From DATMRS01 sp035566015 (GTDB lineage: Bacteria; Pseudomonadota; Alphaproteobacteria; Sphingomonadales; Sphingomonadaceae): a stretch of DNA of 64,000 nucleotides. The notes beneath the pieces are model-generated. The model made no database searches. It was given only the letters and a program-made list of their open reading frames with translations, and was not told where the DNA came from. This document shows, piece after piece, positions 31,964-40,665 of this stretch. Location: positions 124,001-188,000 of the forward strand of contig DATMRS010000009.1 of assembly GCA_035566015.1 (NCBI GenBank), given 5' to 3'. The position numbers and the translations under genes were made by a program. Each line of letters opens with the position of its first letter. Within the stretch, counting starts at the first letter, position 1.

Positions 31964-33021
31964 AGTTGGTGGCCGGTGCGGTCGCGCTTCGTCGCCAGAT
32001 AGGCGGCATTGTGCGGGTTGGGCGGCAGGCTGTGCGGCACCCGCTCGACAACGGTGACGCCCGACGCCGCCAGCGCCGCCACCTTCGCGGGATTGTTGGT
32101 GAGCAGCCGGATATGGTCCTGCCCCAGCAGCTTCAGCATCCGCGCGGCGATGCCGAAATCGCGCGCATCGATCGCGAAGCCGAGCCGCAGATTGGCGTCC
32201 ACCGTGTCGAAGCCCTGATCCTGCAAGGCATAGGCGCGCAGCTTGTTGACGAGGCCGATCCCCCGCCCTTCCTGCCGCAGATAGAGGAGGATGCCCCATC
32301 CGCTCTCCGCGATCCGCGCGAGCGCCGCCTGCAATTGCGGCCCGCAATCGCATTTGAGCGAGCCTAGCACGTCGCCCGTCAGGCATTCGCTGTGGAGGCG
32401 CACCAGCGGCGGCGCGCCATTGGGCGATCCGATCAGCAGGGCGACATGCTCCGCCGCATCCTCGGCATTGCGGAAGGCGACGATCTCCGTTTCGGCCGAC
32501 GCGACGATCGGCAGCCGCGCGCGCGAGGCGATGGTCAGGCGCGCCGGCTCGTCATGCGCGGCGATCTCGGCCGCTGTCGCTTCGGCCGCCGCCTCGCCCC
32601 CCCCGCGCACGAAGAAAGCGGGCAGCATGCCCGCGAGCCGGGCGAGGCGCACCGCCGCCGCCGCCGCGTCGGGCGCGCGCGCCGGCACCGCGCGCCAGGG
32701 GCCGTTCAGGGGGCTGTCGAGATCATGCTGCGGATCGGCAAGCGCGGTCGCCGCCGCGAGATCGAGCCAGGGGACGCGCGCAATCTCGACCGGATGGCCC
32801 GGCGTCGCCGCGTCGCGCTGGTTGGCGAGCTTCAGCGTCACCGCGCGTTCGTGCGCGAGCAGCAGGTCGGCGGTGCCGTCGGCATCGAAGGCGGCGAGGC
32901 GTTCGTCGTCCGCCCGCTCGACCGCCAGCAGGACGATCCGGCCGTTCTCGCCCGTCACGCCGACGGGCCAGCCGCGGCGCAGCGCGTCGATCGCGCGGGC
33001 GGCGGCGCGCGTGTCGCTCAA
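31960..33021 (-). CDS. ribA: GTP cyclohydrolase II
   Basis: First step of riboflavin synthesis from GTP. The C-terminal ~190 residues are RibA: VRLHSECLTGDVLGSLKCDCGPQL (zinc Cys), YLRQEGRGIGLVNKLRAYALQD, LRLGFAIDARDFGIAA and LTNNPAKVAAL. The N-terminal ~160 residues follow the RibB length but lack recognisable DHBP-synthase catalytic motifs, so they look degenerate. The start is uncertain: TTG at 33021 overlaps the xth stop as TTGA, while an ATG at 33078 would overlap that gene by 61 bp. Confidence 0.9.
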   Translation of the reverse strand: MSDTRAAARAIDALRRGWPVGVTGENGRIVLLAVERADDERLAAFDADGTADLLLAHERAVTLKLANQRDAATPGHPVEIARVPWLDLAAATALADPQHDLDSPLNGPWRAVPARAPDAAAAAVRLARLAGMLPAFFVRGGGEAAAEATAAEIAAHDEPARLTIASRARLPIVASAETEIVAFRNAEDAAEHVALLIGSPNGAPPLVRLHSECLTGDVLGSLKCDCGPQLQAALARIAESGWGILLYLRQEGRGIGLVNKLRAYALQDQGFDTVDANLRLGFAIDARDFGIAARMLKLLGQDHIRLLTNNPAKVAALAASGVTVVERVPHSLPPNPHNAAYLATKRDRTGHQL

Positions 33022-33812
33022 AACCGGAATTCCGTCACCAGCGGCACATGATCGGAGGGCTTGAGCCAGCTCCGGCATGGCTCATGGACCGCGTGGGCGA
33101 CCGCCTGCCGCGCCAGCGCGGGGCTGGCCCACATATGATCGAGCCGGCGGCCGCGATCGTTCGCGGTCCAGTCCTTCGCGCGATAGCTCCACCAGCTGTA
33201 ATAACGCTGCGGCGCGGGGATGAAGCGGCGGCCGAGGTCGACCCAGTCGTGACTTTGCTGGAGGCGGGTGAGCGCCTCCACCTCGATCGGCGTGTGGCTC
33301 ACCACGTCGATGAGCTGGCGATGGCTCCACACGTCGCATTCGAGCGGGGCGATATTGAAATCGCCGACGATCAAGGTCGGCTCGCGCAAGCGTTCGGACC
33401 AGCGCGTCATCCGCTCGACGAAATCGAGCTTCTGGCCGAACTTGGGATTGAGCGTGCGATCGGGAATGTCGCCGCCGGCGGGCACATAGACATTTTCCAG
33501 CCTCATGCCGTTTTCCAGCCGGACGCCGATATGGCGCGCCTCGCCATTGTCCTGCCAGTCATGGCGTATATCCTCGGCCAGCGGCACGCGGCTGAGGATG
33601 GCGACGCCATGATGCATGCGCTGCCCGTTCAGGACGAGGTGGCGATAGCCGAGCGCGTGGAACGGATCGGCGGGGAAGATGTCGTTCACCACCTTCGTTT
33701 CCTGCAAACACAATATGTCGGGCGCCTGCTCTGTCAGGAAGCGTTGGACGATATCGATCCGGGCGCGCACCGAGTTGATGTTCCAGGAGGCGATCTTGAG
33801 GCTGTCGGTCAT
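33018..33812 (-). CDS. xth: exodeoxyribonuclease III
   Basis: Apurinic/apyrimidinic endonuclease and 3'-5' exonuclease of base excision repair. The 264-aa product has KIASWNINSVRARI, ILCLQETKVVND (metal-binding Glu), NVYVPAGGDIPD, LIVGDFNIAPLECDVW, DHMWASPAL and the C-terminal PSDHVPLVTEF (catalytic His). ATG at 33812 (MTDSLKIASWN) chosen; ATG at 33818 is two codons earlier. Its stop overlaps the likely ribA start. Confidence 0.95.
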   Translation of the reverse strand: MTDSLKIASWNINSVRARIDIVQRFLTEQAPDILCLQETKVVNDIFPADPFHALGYRHLVLNGQRMHHGVAILSRVPLAEDIRHDWQDNGEARHIGVRLENGMRLENVYVPAGGDIPDRTLNPKFGQKLDFVERMTRWSERLREPTLIVGDFNIAPLECDVWSHRQLIDVVSHTPIEVEALTRLQQSHDWVDLGRRFIPAPQRYYSWWSYRAKDWTANDRGRRLDHMWASPALARQAVAHAVHEPCRSWLKPSDHVPLVTEFRF

Positions 33813-33859
33813 GCCCATGCTCTAGCGAGGCGGAAGGCGGGATGCCAGCAACGCCGGAC

Positions 33860-33898
33860 AAGGTAAGGCCCCCGCTCCGGGGGCATGGAACGGGGGCC
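33860..33898 (-). terminator. hairpin terminator between lolA and xth
   Basis: Perfect 8-bp stem GGCCCCCG / CGGGGGCC enclosing a second C-run/G-run pair. On the minus strand it is followed by a moderately U-rich TTACCTT. It lies after lolA (stop near 34031) and before xth, so it probably ends the lolA transcript. Confidence 0.6.
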
Positions 33899-34030
33899 GA
33901 CCTGGCGTTCGTCACGCGAGGCGGGACGTGAAGCCCGGCCGGGCAACAGGGGGAAATCCCGGATCAGGGCTCCACGACCGCATGTCCCCTTATAGGGATC
34001 GAACCTGTCGCCTCGATGAATAGGGGCGTC

Positions 34031-34654
34031 TCAGCGCACGGGCCGCCGTGTCCTGGGGTCGGTCCAGCGGAACATATTGTCCGGGACAGGGACGTTGAAG
34101 CGCTGCTTCGACAGCCGCACCGTCGAACGGTTGTTTTGCGCGTCGAGCACCGTCCAGCCGCGCAGTTCCAGCCCCGCCGGCGCGCTCGCCACACGCCCGA
34201 AGGCGATCGTGATCGTCCCGAACTCGGGATGCTTGGGGTCCTTGCCCTCGACCAGCAGCAGGTTGGGATCGCCGCTCGGCACGACATGGGCGTAGCGGCT
34301 GAGGTCCTTCGAGGGATCGAGCAGCACCGACAGCGGCGAATTGCCGATCGGCCAGCGCGATACCTGCTTCACCGAATAATCGATCATGATGAGCGCCTTG
34401 CCGTCGCCGACGACGAGCAAAGGCACGCCCTTTTCATATTGGAAGCGGATGCGCCCCGGCCGCTTCAGCGTCAGCGTGCCGGTCAACGCCTTGCCGTTGC
34501 GATCGGTCTGGACGAAATCGGCGGTCATCGTGTTCACCGCGCGCAGATGGCGCGACACCTGCGCCAGCGAATCGGCCTCGGCGGCAAAGGCCGGCGCCGC
34601 CGCGAAGGTCAGCGCGACGGGGGCGGCGAGGGCGAGCAGGAACGGGCGAAACAT
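34031..34654 (-). CDS. lolA: outer-membrane lipoprotein carrier protein LolA
   Basis: Periplasmic chaperone that carries lipoproteins from LolCDE to the outer membrane. The 207-aa product has a signal peptide (MFRPFLLALAAPVALTFAAAPAFA), then the LolA half-barrel: NTMTADFVQTDRNGKALTGT, RPGRIRFQYEKG, LIMIDYSVKQVSRWPI. It lies 85 bp after ftsK on the same strand, a frequent alphaproteobacterial arrangement. Confidence 0.93.
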   Translation of the reverse strand: MFRPFLLALAAPVALTFAAAPAFAAEADSLAQVSRHLRAVNTMTADFVQTDRNGKALTGTLTLKRPGRIRFQYEKGVPLLVVGDGKALIMIDYSVKQVSRWPIGNSPLSVLLDPSKDLSRYAHVVPSGDPNLLLVEGKDPKHPEFGTITIAFGRVASAPAGLELRGWTVLDAQNNRSTVRLSKQRFNVPVPDNMFRWTDPRTRRPVR

Positions 34655-34739
34655 TCGGTTCTCCAGATTGGACGAGGCCGGGGATAGGCCGGCGCCATTG
34701 AACGCGCTCTGAACCCGCTTCGGCGCGCGAATATCCCGC

Positions 34740-37061
34740 TTATCCCGCGCGCCGCCAGAAATCGGGCAGATCGCCCACGTCGAGGATCACTTCGCGCCGG
34801 CCGACATGATCGGGCGGGCCGATCGCCTCGTCCTTCTCCATCCGCTCGATCAGGCGCGCGGCCGAATTGTAGCCGACGCGCAATTGCCGCTGCAGCCAGC
34901 TTGTCGAGGCCTTGCGATTCTCGACGACGAGCTGGACGGCGCGGCGATAGAGCTGCGTTTCGGGGTCGTCAGGCCCCGACGGCGCGCCTTCCAGTTCGTA
35001 GCCGCCATCCTCCGGCTCCTCGGTGACGGCGGAGATATAGTCGGGCGTGCCCTGCGCGCGCCAATGATCGGCGACGGCGCGCACCTCCTCGTCGGAGACG
35101 AAGGGGCCGTGGACGCGCGCGATCTGCTTGCCGCCGGGCATGTAGAGCATGTCGCCCTTGCCCAGCAGTTGCTCGGCCCCCTGCTCGCCCAGGATGGTGC
35201 GCGAATCGATCTTGCTCGTTACCTGGAAGCTGATCCGCGTCGGCAGGTTCGCCTTGATGACGCCGGTGATGACGTCGACCGAGGGGCGCTGCGTCGCCAT
35301 GATGAGGTGGATGCCCGCCGCGCGCGCCTTCTGCGCGAGCCGCTGGATCAGGAACTCGACCTCCTTGCCCGCCGTCATCATCAGGTCGGCCAGTTCGTCC
35401 ACCACCACCACGATCTGCGGCAGCGGATCGAAATCGAGCGTTTCCTCCTCGTAGATCGGCTGGCCCGTCTCGGCGTCATAGCCCGTCTGGACGCGGCGCG
35501 TGATCGGCTTGCCCTTCGCCTTGGCCGCGCGGATCGCCTCGTTGAAGGAAGCCAGGCTGCGCACGCTGGCCGACGCCATCATGCGATAGCGGTCCTCCAT
35601 CTGCTCGACCGCCCATTTGAGCGCGCGCACCGCCTTCGACGGTTCGGTGACGACGGGCGAGAGGAGGTGGGGAATATTGTCGTAGATGCTCAGTTCCAGC
35701 ATCTTCGGATCGATCATGATGAGGCGGCACTGCTCGGGCGTCAGCCGGTAGAGCAGCGACAGGATCATCGTGTTGAGGCCCACCGACTTGCCCGATCCGG
35801 TGGTGCCCGCGATCAGCAGGTGTGGCATCGGCGCGAGATCGGCAATCACCGGATCGCCGCCGATATTCTTGCCCAGGATCAGCGGCAGCCCGCTCTGCCG
35901 GGCGAACGCCTCGCTCTCGATCAGCTCGCGCAGCATCACCGATTCGCGATTCTGGTTCGGCAATTCGATGCCGATCACCGTCCGCCCCGGTATCGTCGCG
36001 ACGCGGGCGGACAGCGCGGACATGTTGCGCGCGATGTCGTCGGCCAGCTGGATCACCCGGCTCGCCTTGATCCCCGAGGCGGGTTCCAGTTCGTACATCG
36101 TGACGACAGGGCCGGGGCGCACCTCGACGATGCGGCCCTTGACGTGGAAATCGTCGAGCACCGTTTCCAGCAGCCGGGCGTTGCGCTCCAGCGCCGCGCG
36201 ATCGATCGCGCCGCCATTGCCCGCCGGCACCTCGCCCAGCAGCGTCACCGGCGGCAAGGTATAGGGGCCGAGCGGCAGTTCGTTCTGCTTGCGCGGGGCC
36301 GTCTTCACCTCATCGGCGAGGGGCGGCATGCGCGGGTCCTTGACGATCGGGCCGGTATCGCTGGGCTCCGCCGGCTCCTGCTTGCGGCGCGGCGGCGCCT
36401 TCTCGCGGCCGGCCTTGATCGCAAGCGGCGCATCATCGGCGGCGGCCTCGCGCCGGAAACGGCCGAACAGCCACGTCCGCTCGCCGGCATCGAGGCCAAG
36501 GCCCCACATCCACAAGGCGAGCCCGCCCGCGCCGAGCAGCACGATCAGCGCGATCCTGAGCCCGGTGATCCAGGCCGGCGCGCCGATCAGACGCAGCAGC
36601 GCCTCGATCGCCGAACCGCCGGCCAGCCCGATGCCGCCGCCCCAGCCGGCGGGCAGTTGCGACACCGATCCGCCGCGCAGCAACGTCAGCGCGATGCCGA
36701 ACAATATGAGGCCGAAGACCGCCGCGATCAGGCCGCGCTTCCAGAGCCGCGCCTCGCCGCCGCGCCAGATACGCAGCCCCGCGACGATCCCCAGCGGCAG
36801 GAGCAATGCCGCCGGCGGGCCGAACAGGCTGAGCAGCAGATCGGCAAGCCAGGCGCCGGGCGTCCCCATCAGGTTGCGCGCCGGCCCGTCGGCGGCGGTG
36901 TTGAGCGACGGATCGGTGGGGTGATAGCTGGCCAGCGCGAGCAGCAACGCCAGCATGGCGACCAGCAGCGCCGCCGCGCTTGCCAATGCGCCGCCGCGCC
37001 GCGCCGCGCGCGCCATCCTGCCCTTCACCATCGGCTTCGCCGACGCCATGCCGCCCGCCAT
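34740..37061 (-). CDS. ftsK: DNA translocase FtsK
   Basis: Septal ATPase that pumps chromosomal DNA and coordinates dimer resolution with division. The 773-aa product has four N-terminal membrane helices (about 23-187), a charged Pro-rich linker, the motor with Walker A GTTGSGKS near residue 420 and Walker B IVVVVDELADLMM, and a C-terminal gamma winged helix (STSWLQRQLRVGYNSAARLI) for KOPS-type DNA sites. ATG at 37061 has a GGGCGGGG tract before it; 37049 is also possible, and the frame runs on to 37178. It is divergent from the UbiH-family gene. Confidence 0.96.
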   Translation of the reverse strand: MAGGMASAKPMVKGRMARAARRGGALASAAALLVAMLALLLALASYHPTDPSLNTAADGPARNLMGTPGAWLADLLLSLFGPPAALLLPLGIVAGLRIWRGGEARLWKRGLIAAVFGLILFGIALTLLRGGSVSQLPAGWGGGIGLAGGSAIEALLRLIGAPAWITGLRIALIVLLGAGGLALWMWGLGLDAGERTWLFGRFRREAAADDAPLAIKAGREKAPPRRKQEPAEPSDTGPIVKDPRMPPLADEVKTAPRKQNELPLGPYTLPPVTLLGEVPAGNGGAIDRAALERNARLLETVLDDFHVKGRIVEVRPGPVVTMYELEPASGIKASRVIQLADDIARNMSALSARVATIPGRTVIGIELPNQNRESVMLRELIESEAFARQSGLPLILGKNIGGDPVIADLAPMPHLLIAGTTGSGKSVGLNTMILSLLYRLTPEQCRLIMIDPKMLELSIYDNIPHLLSPVVTEPSKAVRALKWAVEQMEDRYRMMASASVRSLASFNEAIRAAKAKGKPITRRVQTGYDAETGQPIYEEETLDFDPLPQIVVVVDELADLMMTAGKEVEFLIQRLAQKARAAGIHLIMATQRPSVDVITGVIKANLPTRISFQVTSKIDSRTILGEQGAEQLLGKGDMLYMPGGKQIARVHGPFVSDEEVRAVADHWRAQGTPDYISAVTEEPEDGGYELEGAPSGPDDPETQLYRRAVQLVVENRKASTSWLQRQLRVGYNSAARLIERMEKDEAIGPPDHVGRREVILDVGDLPDFWRRAG

Positions 37062-37195
37062 ACGCCCCGCCCTTCGTGCGTGCATTGTTCGTCCTGGCCG
37101 ACAATGCGCTGGCGGACGACTCCGGGTCAAGCGCATCGCCGGGAAGCGTAAAAGAGCTTCGACAAACTGTGCCGCCAACGGCTAGACCCACGGGC

Positions 37196-38413
37196 ATGGA
37201 TAGCGACGTCATCATCCTGGGCGGCGGGCTTGTCGGCCTTACCCTCGCCATCGCGCTCGACGCGCATGGGGTCACCAGCATCGTCATCGACCCCGCCGAT
37301 CCGCAAGCCGCGCTCACCGCCGGCTTCGACGGCCGCGCCTCGGCGGTGGCGAGCGCGCCATGGCGGATGCTGGAGACGATCGGCGTCGGCGCGCGCCTCG
37401 CGGGGCAGGGCTGCCCGATCGCGGCGATACAGGTGAGCGACGGATTGAAGCCCGGCGGGCTGCTGTTCGATCCCGATCCGCAGGACGGCGCGGTGGGCGT
37501 GATGTTCGAAAACCGCCTGCTGCGCATCGCGCTGCGCGAAGCCGCGCTGGCCGCGCCGGGCGTGACTTTGCTGGCGCCCGCCACCCCGGCCGAGGTGACG
37601 CGCGACGCATCGGGCGTCCGCGTGACGCTGGGGGACGGACGGACGGTTTCCGCGCGCCTGCTGGTCGGCGCGGAGGGCCGCCGATCGCCGACGCGCGAGG
37701 CGGCGGGGATCAAGGTGGCGCGCTGGTCATACGATCATGCCGCGATCATCGGATCGGTGACGCATGCGCGCCCGCATCAGGGAATCGCCTACGAGATTTT
37801 CTATCCCGAAGGCCCCTTCGCGATCCTGCCGCTGACCGACGATGCCGAGGGCCGCCATCGCTCGGCGATCGTCTGGACGGTGAAGGGGAAGGATGCGCCG
37901 GCGATGCTGGACCTGCCCGACCGCGCCTATGCCGCCGAGGTGGAAAAGAAGATGGGCGGCCGGTTGGGCGCGATCGCGGCGGCAAGCCCGCGCTCAAGCT
38001 ATCCGCTCGGCTTCCATCATGCCGCACGGATCACCGGCGAGCGGCTGGCGCTGGTCGGCGACGCCGCGCATGGCATCCACCCGATCGCGGGCCAGGGTCT
38101 TAACCTCGGCTTCCGCGACGTCGCGGCTCTGGTCGAGGTGCTTGTCGAGGGCGCGCGGCTGGGCCTCGACTTCGGCGACGCGCAGCTTCTCGCCCGCTAC
38201 GAACGCTGGCGCGCGCTCGACACCTTCATGGTCGCGGCGTCGACCGACGGGCTGACCCGCCTGTTCGGCCTGCCCGGCCGCACCGCCTCCGCCGCGCGCC
38301 GCTTCGGCCTCGGCGCGGTCCAGCGCATCGCCCCGCTCAAGCGCCGCTTCATGGCCGAAGCACGCGGCGAAACCGGCGCCCTCCCCCGCCTGCTGCAGGG
38401 CCTCAAGGCCTAG
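37196..38413 (+). CDS. UbiH/UbiF-family FAD-dependent hydroxylase
   Basis: Flavin mono-oxygenase of 405 aa probably acting in ubiquinone ring hydroxylation. It has the N-terminal FAD Rossmann motif VIILGGGLVGLTLAIALDAH, the LLVGAEGRRSPTREAAGI block, and the second FAD motif LALVGDAAHGIHPIAGQGLNLGFRD. ATG at 37196 chosen. The position hydroxylated (UbiH, UbiF or UbiI type) cannot be told from sequence alone. Confidence 0.9.
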   Translation: MDSDVIILGGGLVGLTLAIALDAHGVTSIVIDPADPQAALTAGFDGRASAVASAPWRMLETIGVGARLAGQGCPIAAIQVSDGLKPGGLLFDPDPQDGAVGVMFENRLLRIALREAALAAPGVTLLAPATPAEVTRDASGVRVTLGDGRTVSARLLVGAEGRRSPTREAAGIKVARWSYDHAAIIGSVTHARPHQGIAYEIFYPEGPFAILPLTDDAEGRHRSAIVWTVKGKDAPAMLDLPDRAYAAEVEKKMGGRLGAIAAASPRSSYPLGFHHAARITGERLALVGDAAHGIHPIAGQGLNLGFRDVAALVEVLVEGARLGLDFGDAQLLARYERWRALDTFMVAASTDGLTRLFGLPGRTASAARRFGLGAVQRIAPLKRRFMAEARGETGALPRLLQGLKA

Positions 38414-38428
38414 ATCAACACTCACTCC

Positions 38429-38520
38429 GTCATTCCGGCGAAAGCCGGAATCCACGGACGGCGGCTCACCCAACAATGAAACAAGCCGAGTCCATGGTCT
38501 CCGACTTTCGTCGGGGTGAC
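38429..38520. repeat. inverted palindrome doublet, copy D (92 bp)
   Basis: Starts GTCATTCCGGCGAAAGCCGG and ends GACTTTCGTCGGGGTGAC, so the outer ends are imperfect inverted repeats, each an internal hairpin. The spacer contains GGCGGCTCACCCAACAATGA. The next 22 bp (ACAAAAGATTTTGTCCGAAC, then CG) are also shared with copy F. Confidence 0.88.
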
Positions 38521-38553
38521 ACAAAAGATTTTGTCCGAACCGCCTCCCTCTCT

Positions 38554-38645
38554 GTCATTCCCGCGCAGGCGGGAATCCATAAACGCCGCGTTTCGGCCTT
38601 CCGGCACCGACAGTGCCTATGGATTCCCGCCTTCGCGGGAATGAC
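38554..38645. repeat. inverted palindrome doublet, copy E (92 bp)
   Basis: Starts GTCATTCCCGCGCAGGCGGG and ends ATTCCCGCCTTCGCGGGAATGAC. It belongs to the CCCGC subtype (like copy A) with a different internal spacer, but its length is the same as copies D and F. Confidence 0.85.
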
Positions 38646-38677
38646 GAGGAATTAGGCGTCACCCGCCCCCCTCACCC

Positions 38678-38769
38678 GTCATTCCGGCGAAAGCCGGAAT
38701 CCATGGACGGCGGCTCACCCAACAATGAAGCAAGCCGAGTCCATGGCCCCAGACTTTCGTCGGGGTGAC
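38678..38769. repeat. inverted palindrome doublet, copy F (92 bp)
   Basis: Near-identical to copy D 249 bp upstream, with only a handful of substitutions over about 115 bp including the shared downstream extension. Indicates a recent local duplication or insertion of the same element. Confidence 0.88.
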
Positions 38770-38804
38770 ACAAAGGATCTTGTCCGAACCGCTACCCCTC
38801 TCCT

Positions 38805-38826
38805 GTCATTCCTACGCGGAAATGAC
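38805..38826. repeat. degenerate single hairpin of the same repeat family, copy G
   Basis: GTCATTCCTACGCGGAAATGAC, a 22-bp imperfect palindrome made of just the outer ends. Probably a deletion remnant. Confidence 0.55.
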
Positions 38827-38852
38827 AGGACAAAGCCCGGAAATCGGACACG

Positions 38853-40148
38853 TCACCCCGCCGCCGCGAACGCCTGCGTCAGATCGGCGAGGATATCGTC
38901 GATATGCTCGATCCCGACCGCCAGCCGGACATAGCCCGGCGAGACACCGGCCGCCGCCTGTTCCTCGGCCGAAAGCTGCGAATGGGTGGTCGAGGCCGGG
39001 TGGATCGCAAGGCTGCGCGTGTCGCCGATATTGGCGACATGGTAGAAGAGTTGCAGCGCGTCGATGAAGCGCCGCCCCGCCTCCAATCCGCCGGCCAGCT
39101 CGAAGCCCAGCAGGCCGCCGAAGCCGCCGCTCAGATAGCGGTCCGCCCGCTCGCGCGCCGCCCCTTCTTGCACCGAGGGGTGGATGATCCGCGTCACCTC
39201 GGGCCGCGTGCGCAGGAAATCGACCACCGCCTGCGTATTGCGGCAATGGCGCTCCATCCGGAGCGGCAGCGTCTCGACGCCTTGCAGGAACTGGAAAGCG
39301 TTGAACGGCGACATCGCCGCGCCCAGATCGCGCAGCAGGATCACCCGCGCGCGCAATATATAGGCGATCGGCCCCAGCGGCTTGGCGGCCTGGCTCCATA
39401 TCGCGCCATGATAAGACGGGTCGGGCGTGTTGAGTTGCGGTTGGCGTTCGGCGAACGCCTCCCAGTCGAACGTGCCGCCGTCGACGATCATGCCGCCGAT
39501 CGAGGTGCCGTGGCCGCCCAGATATTTGGTGGTCGAATAGACGACGATCGCCGCCCCGTGCGCCAGCGGCCGGCACAAGGTCGGCGCGGCGGTATTGTCC
39601 ATGATGAGCGGAATGCCGAGGCCACGGCCGATCTCCGCCACTTCGGCGATCGGGAACACCTCCAGCTTCGGGTTGGGTAGCGTCTCGGCATAATAAGCGC
39701 GCGTGCGGTCGTCGGTGGCGCGGCGGAAATTCTCCGGGTCCGACGCATCGACGAAGCGCGCCTCCAGCCCCTGATCGCGCAAGGTGTTGGCGAACAGGTT
39801 CCAGGTGCCGCCATAGATGTGGCTCGACACGACGATATTGTCGCCCGCGCGCGCCAGATTCTGCACCGAGAAGGCCGAGGCCGACTGGCCCGACGCGACG
39901 CCGAGCGCCGCGACGCCGCCCTCGATCGCGGCGATCCGCTGTTCGAGCACGTCGGTCGTCGGATTCATGATCCTTGTATAGATGTTCCCCAGCTCCTCCA
40001 GCGCGAACAGGCTCGCCGCATGGCCCGTGTCGCGGAACTGGTAGGACGTCGTCTGATAGATGGGCACGGCCACCGATCCGGTCGCCGGATCGGCGCGCCA
40101 GCCGGCATGGACCGCCAGCGTCTCGGGGTGGAGGCGGTCATGCGGCAT
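38853..40148 (-). CDS. metY: O-acetylhomoserine/O-acetylserine sulfhydrylase (MetY-type)
   Basis: PLP enzyme of the Cys/Met metabolism family making homocysteine from an acylated homoserine and sulfide. The 431-aa product has LAVHAGWRADPATGSVAVPI, YTRIMNPTTDVLEQRIAAIEGG, PLIMDNTAAPTLCRP and the PLP lysine in YSTTKYLGGHGTSIGG. The length fits MetY rather than the shorter MetZ. ATG at 40148 has AGGAG eight bases upstream; 40172 lacks one. I see no SAM-II riboswitch in the short leader. Confidence 0.93.
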   Translation of the reverse strand: MPHDRLHPETLAVHAGWRADPATGSVAVPIYQTTSYQFRDTGHAASLFALEELGNIYTRIMNPTTDVLEQRIAAIEGGVAALGVASGQSASAFSVQNLARAGDNIVVSSHIYGGTWNLFANTLRDQGLEARFVDASDPENFRRATDDRTRAYYAETLPNPKLEVFPIAEVAEIGRGLGIPLIMDNTAAPTLCRPLAHGAAIVVYSTTKYLGGHGTSIGGMIVDGGTFDWEAFAERQPQLNTPDPSYHGAIWSQAAKPLGPIAYILRARVILLRDLGAAMSPFNAFQFLQGVETLPLRMERHCRNTQAVVDFLRTRPEVTRIIHPSVQEGAARERADRYLSGGFGGLLGFELAGGLEAGRRFIDALQLFYHVANIGDTRSLAIHPASTTHSQLSAEEQAAAGVSPGYVRLAVGIEHIDDILADLTQAFAAAG

Positions 40149-40232
40149 TGCGGCTACTCCTGATCTGGCCAAGGCAAACGCCTAGCCTAGCGTGGCGCGC
40201 CGGCGTAGCCAACCGGCGACTCGGGCCGCCGC

Positions 40233-40511
40233 TCAGTTCGGGTCGCGGCGCCCGCGCGGGCCGGTGGCCGCCTCGTCATGTCCGCTCTTGTCGCTGAAGA
40301 AGGCGGCGGCGAAGAGGCCGCAGCCGAGCACCATCGACACGAAGACGCCCGCGATGGTGGCGATCACCATATGCGTCTGGAGCGGGCCGTAGAGCGAGAG
40401 ATACCAGAGCGAGCCGACGACCATCACCACACCGGCGACGCCGATGATCAGCATCATGCGCTTGAACTGGGCCTTGGCGGCGGAAACACGGGCAGGATCG
40501 GGGGAAGACAT
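40233..40511 (-). CDS. small membrane protein, 92 aa
   Basis: Hypothetical protein with two membrane helices (RMMLIIGVAGVVMVVGSLWY and THMVIATIAGVFVSMVLGCG) and a charged C-terminal tail. It lies 85 bp before metY on the same strand, so co-transcription is possible, and is divergent from the cyclophilin gene. Function unknown. Confidence 0.75.
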   Translation of the reverse strand: MSSPDPARVSAAKAQFKRMMLIIGVAGVVMVVGSLWYLSLYGPLQTHMVIATIAGVFVSMVLGCGLFAAAFFSDKSGHDEAATGPRGRRDPN

Positions 40512-40665
40512 GGGAAAGATCCTTTCGCTGGCGGCTACCGGCAGCGGAACGCCGATGACCGCCTAAAGAAGCATATAGAATATTTGTTTTGCTTTCGCCA
40601 GTCCGTTTTGGGCCATATGGTGCCTCTTGTCGCATCTCGCCACGATCTTCCGCTATGCAGGCTAC

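Larger units (their letters stand above)
38414..38852. other. 439-bp intergenic repeat array
   Basis: No gene. It is almost filled by three roughly 92-bp palindrome doublets (38429-38520, 38554-38645, 38678-38769) and one short hairpin (38805-38826), lying between two convergent genes, where such elements could also act as bidirectional terminators. Confidence 0.85.

Noticed and set aside
33985..34012. tRNA T-loop-like sequence (GGTTCGATCCC on the minus strand) between xth and lolA
   Set aside because: No acceptor, D or anticodon arms can be found around it and the T-stem does not pair well. It could be a chance match or an old att remnant, but nothing integrase-like is near.
38429..38826. 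CRISPR-like array of regularly spaced palindromes
   Set aside because: Repeat units are palindromic doublets with irregular intervals and unequal subtypes, the spacers are shared rather than unique, and no cas genes are present.
40149..40232. Looked for a SAM-II riboswitch before metY, as found in some alphaproteobacteria
   Set aside because: The leader is short and lacks the conserved pseudoknot sequences; only an AGGAG ribosome-binding site is evident.
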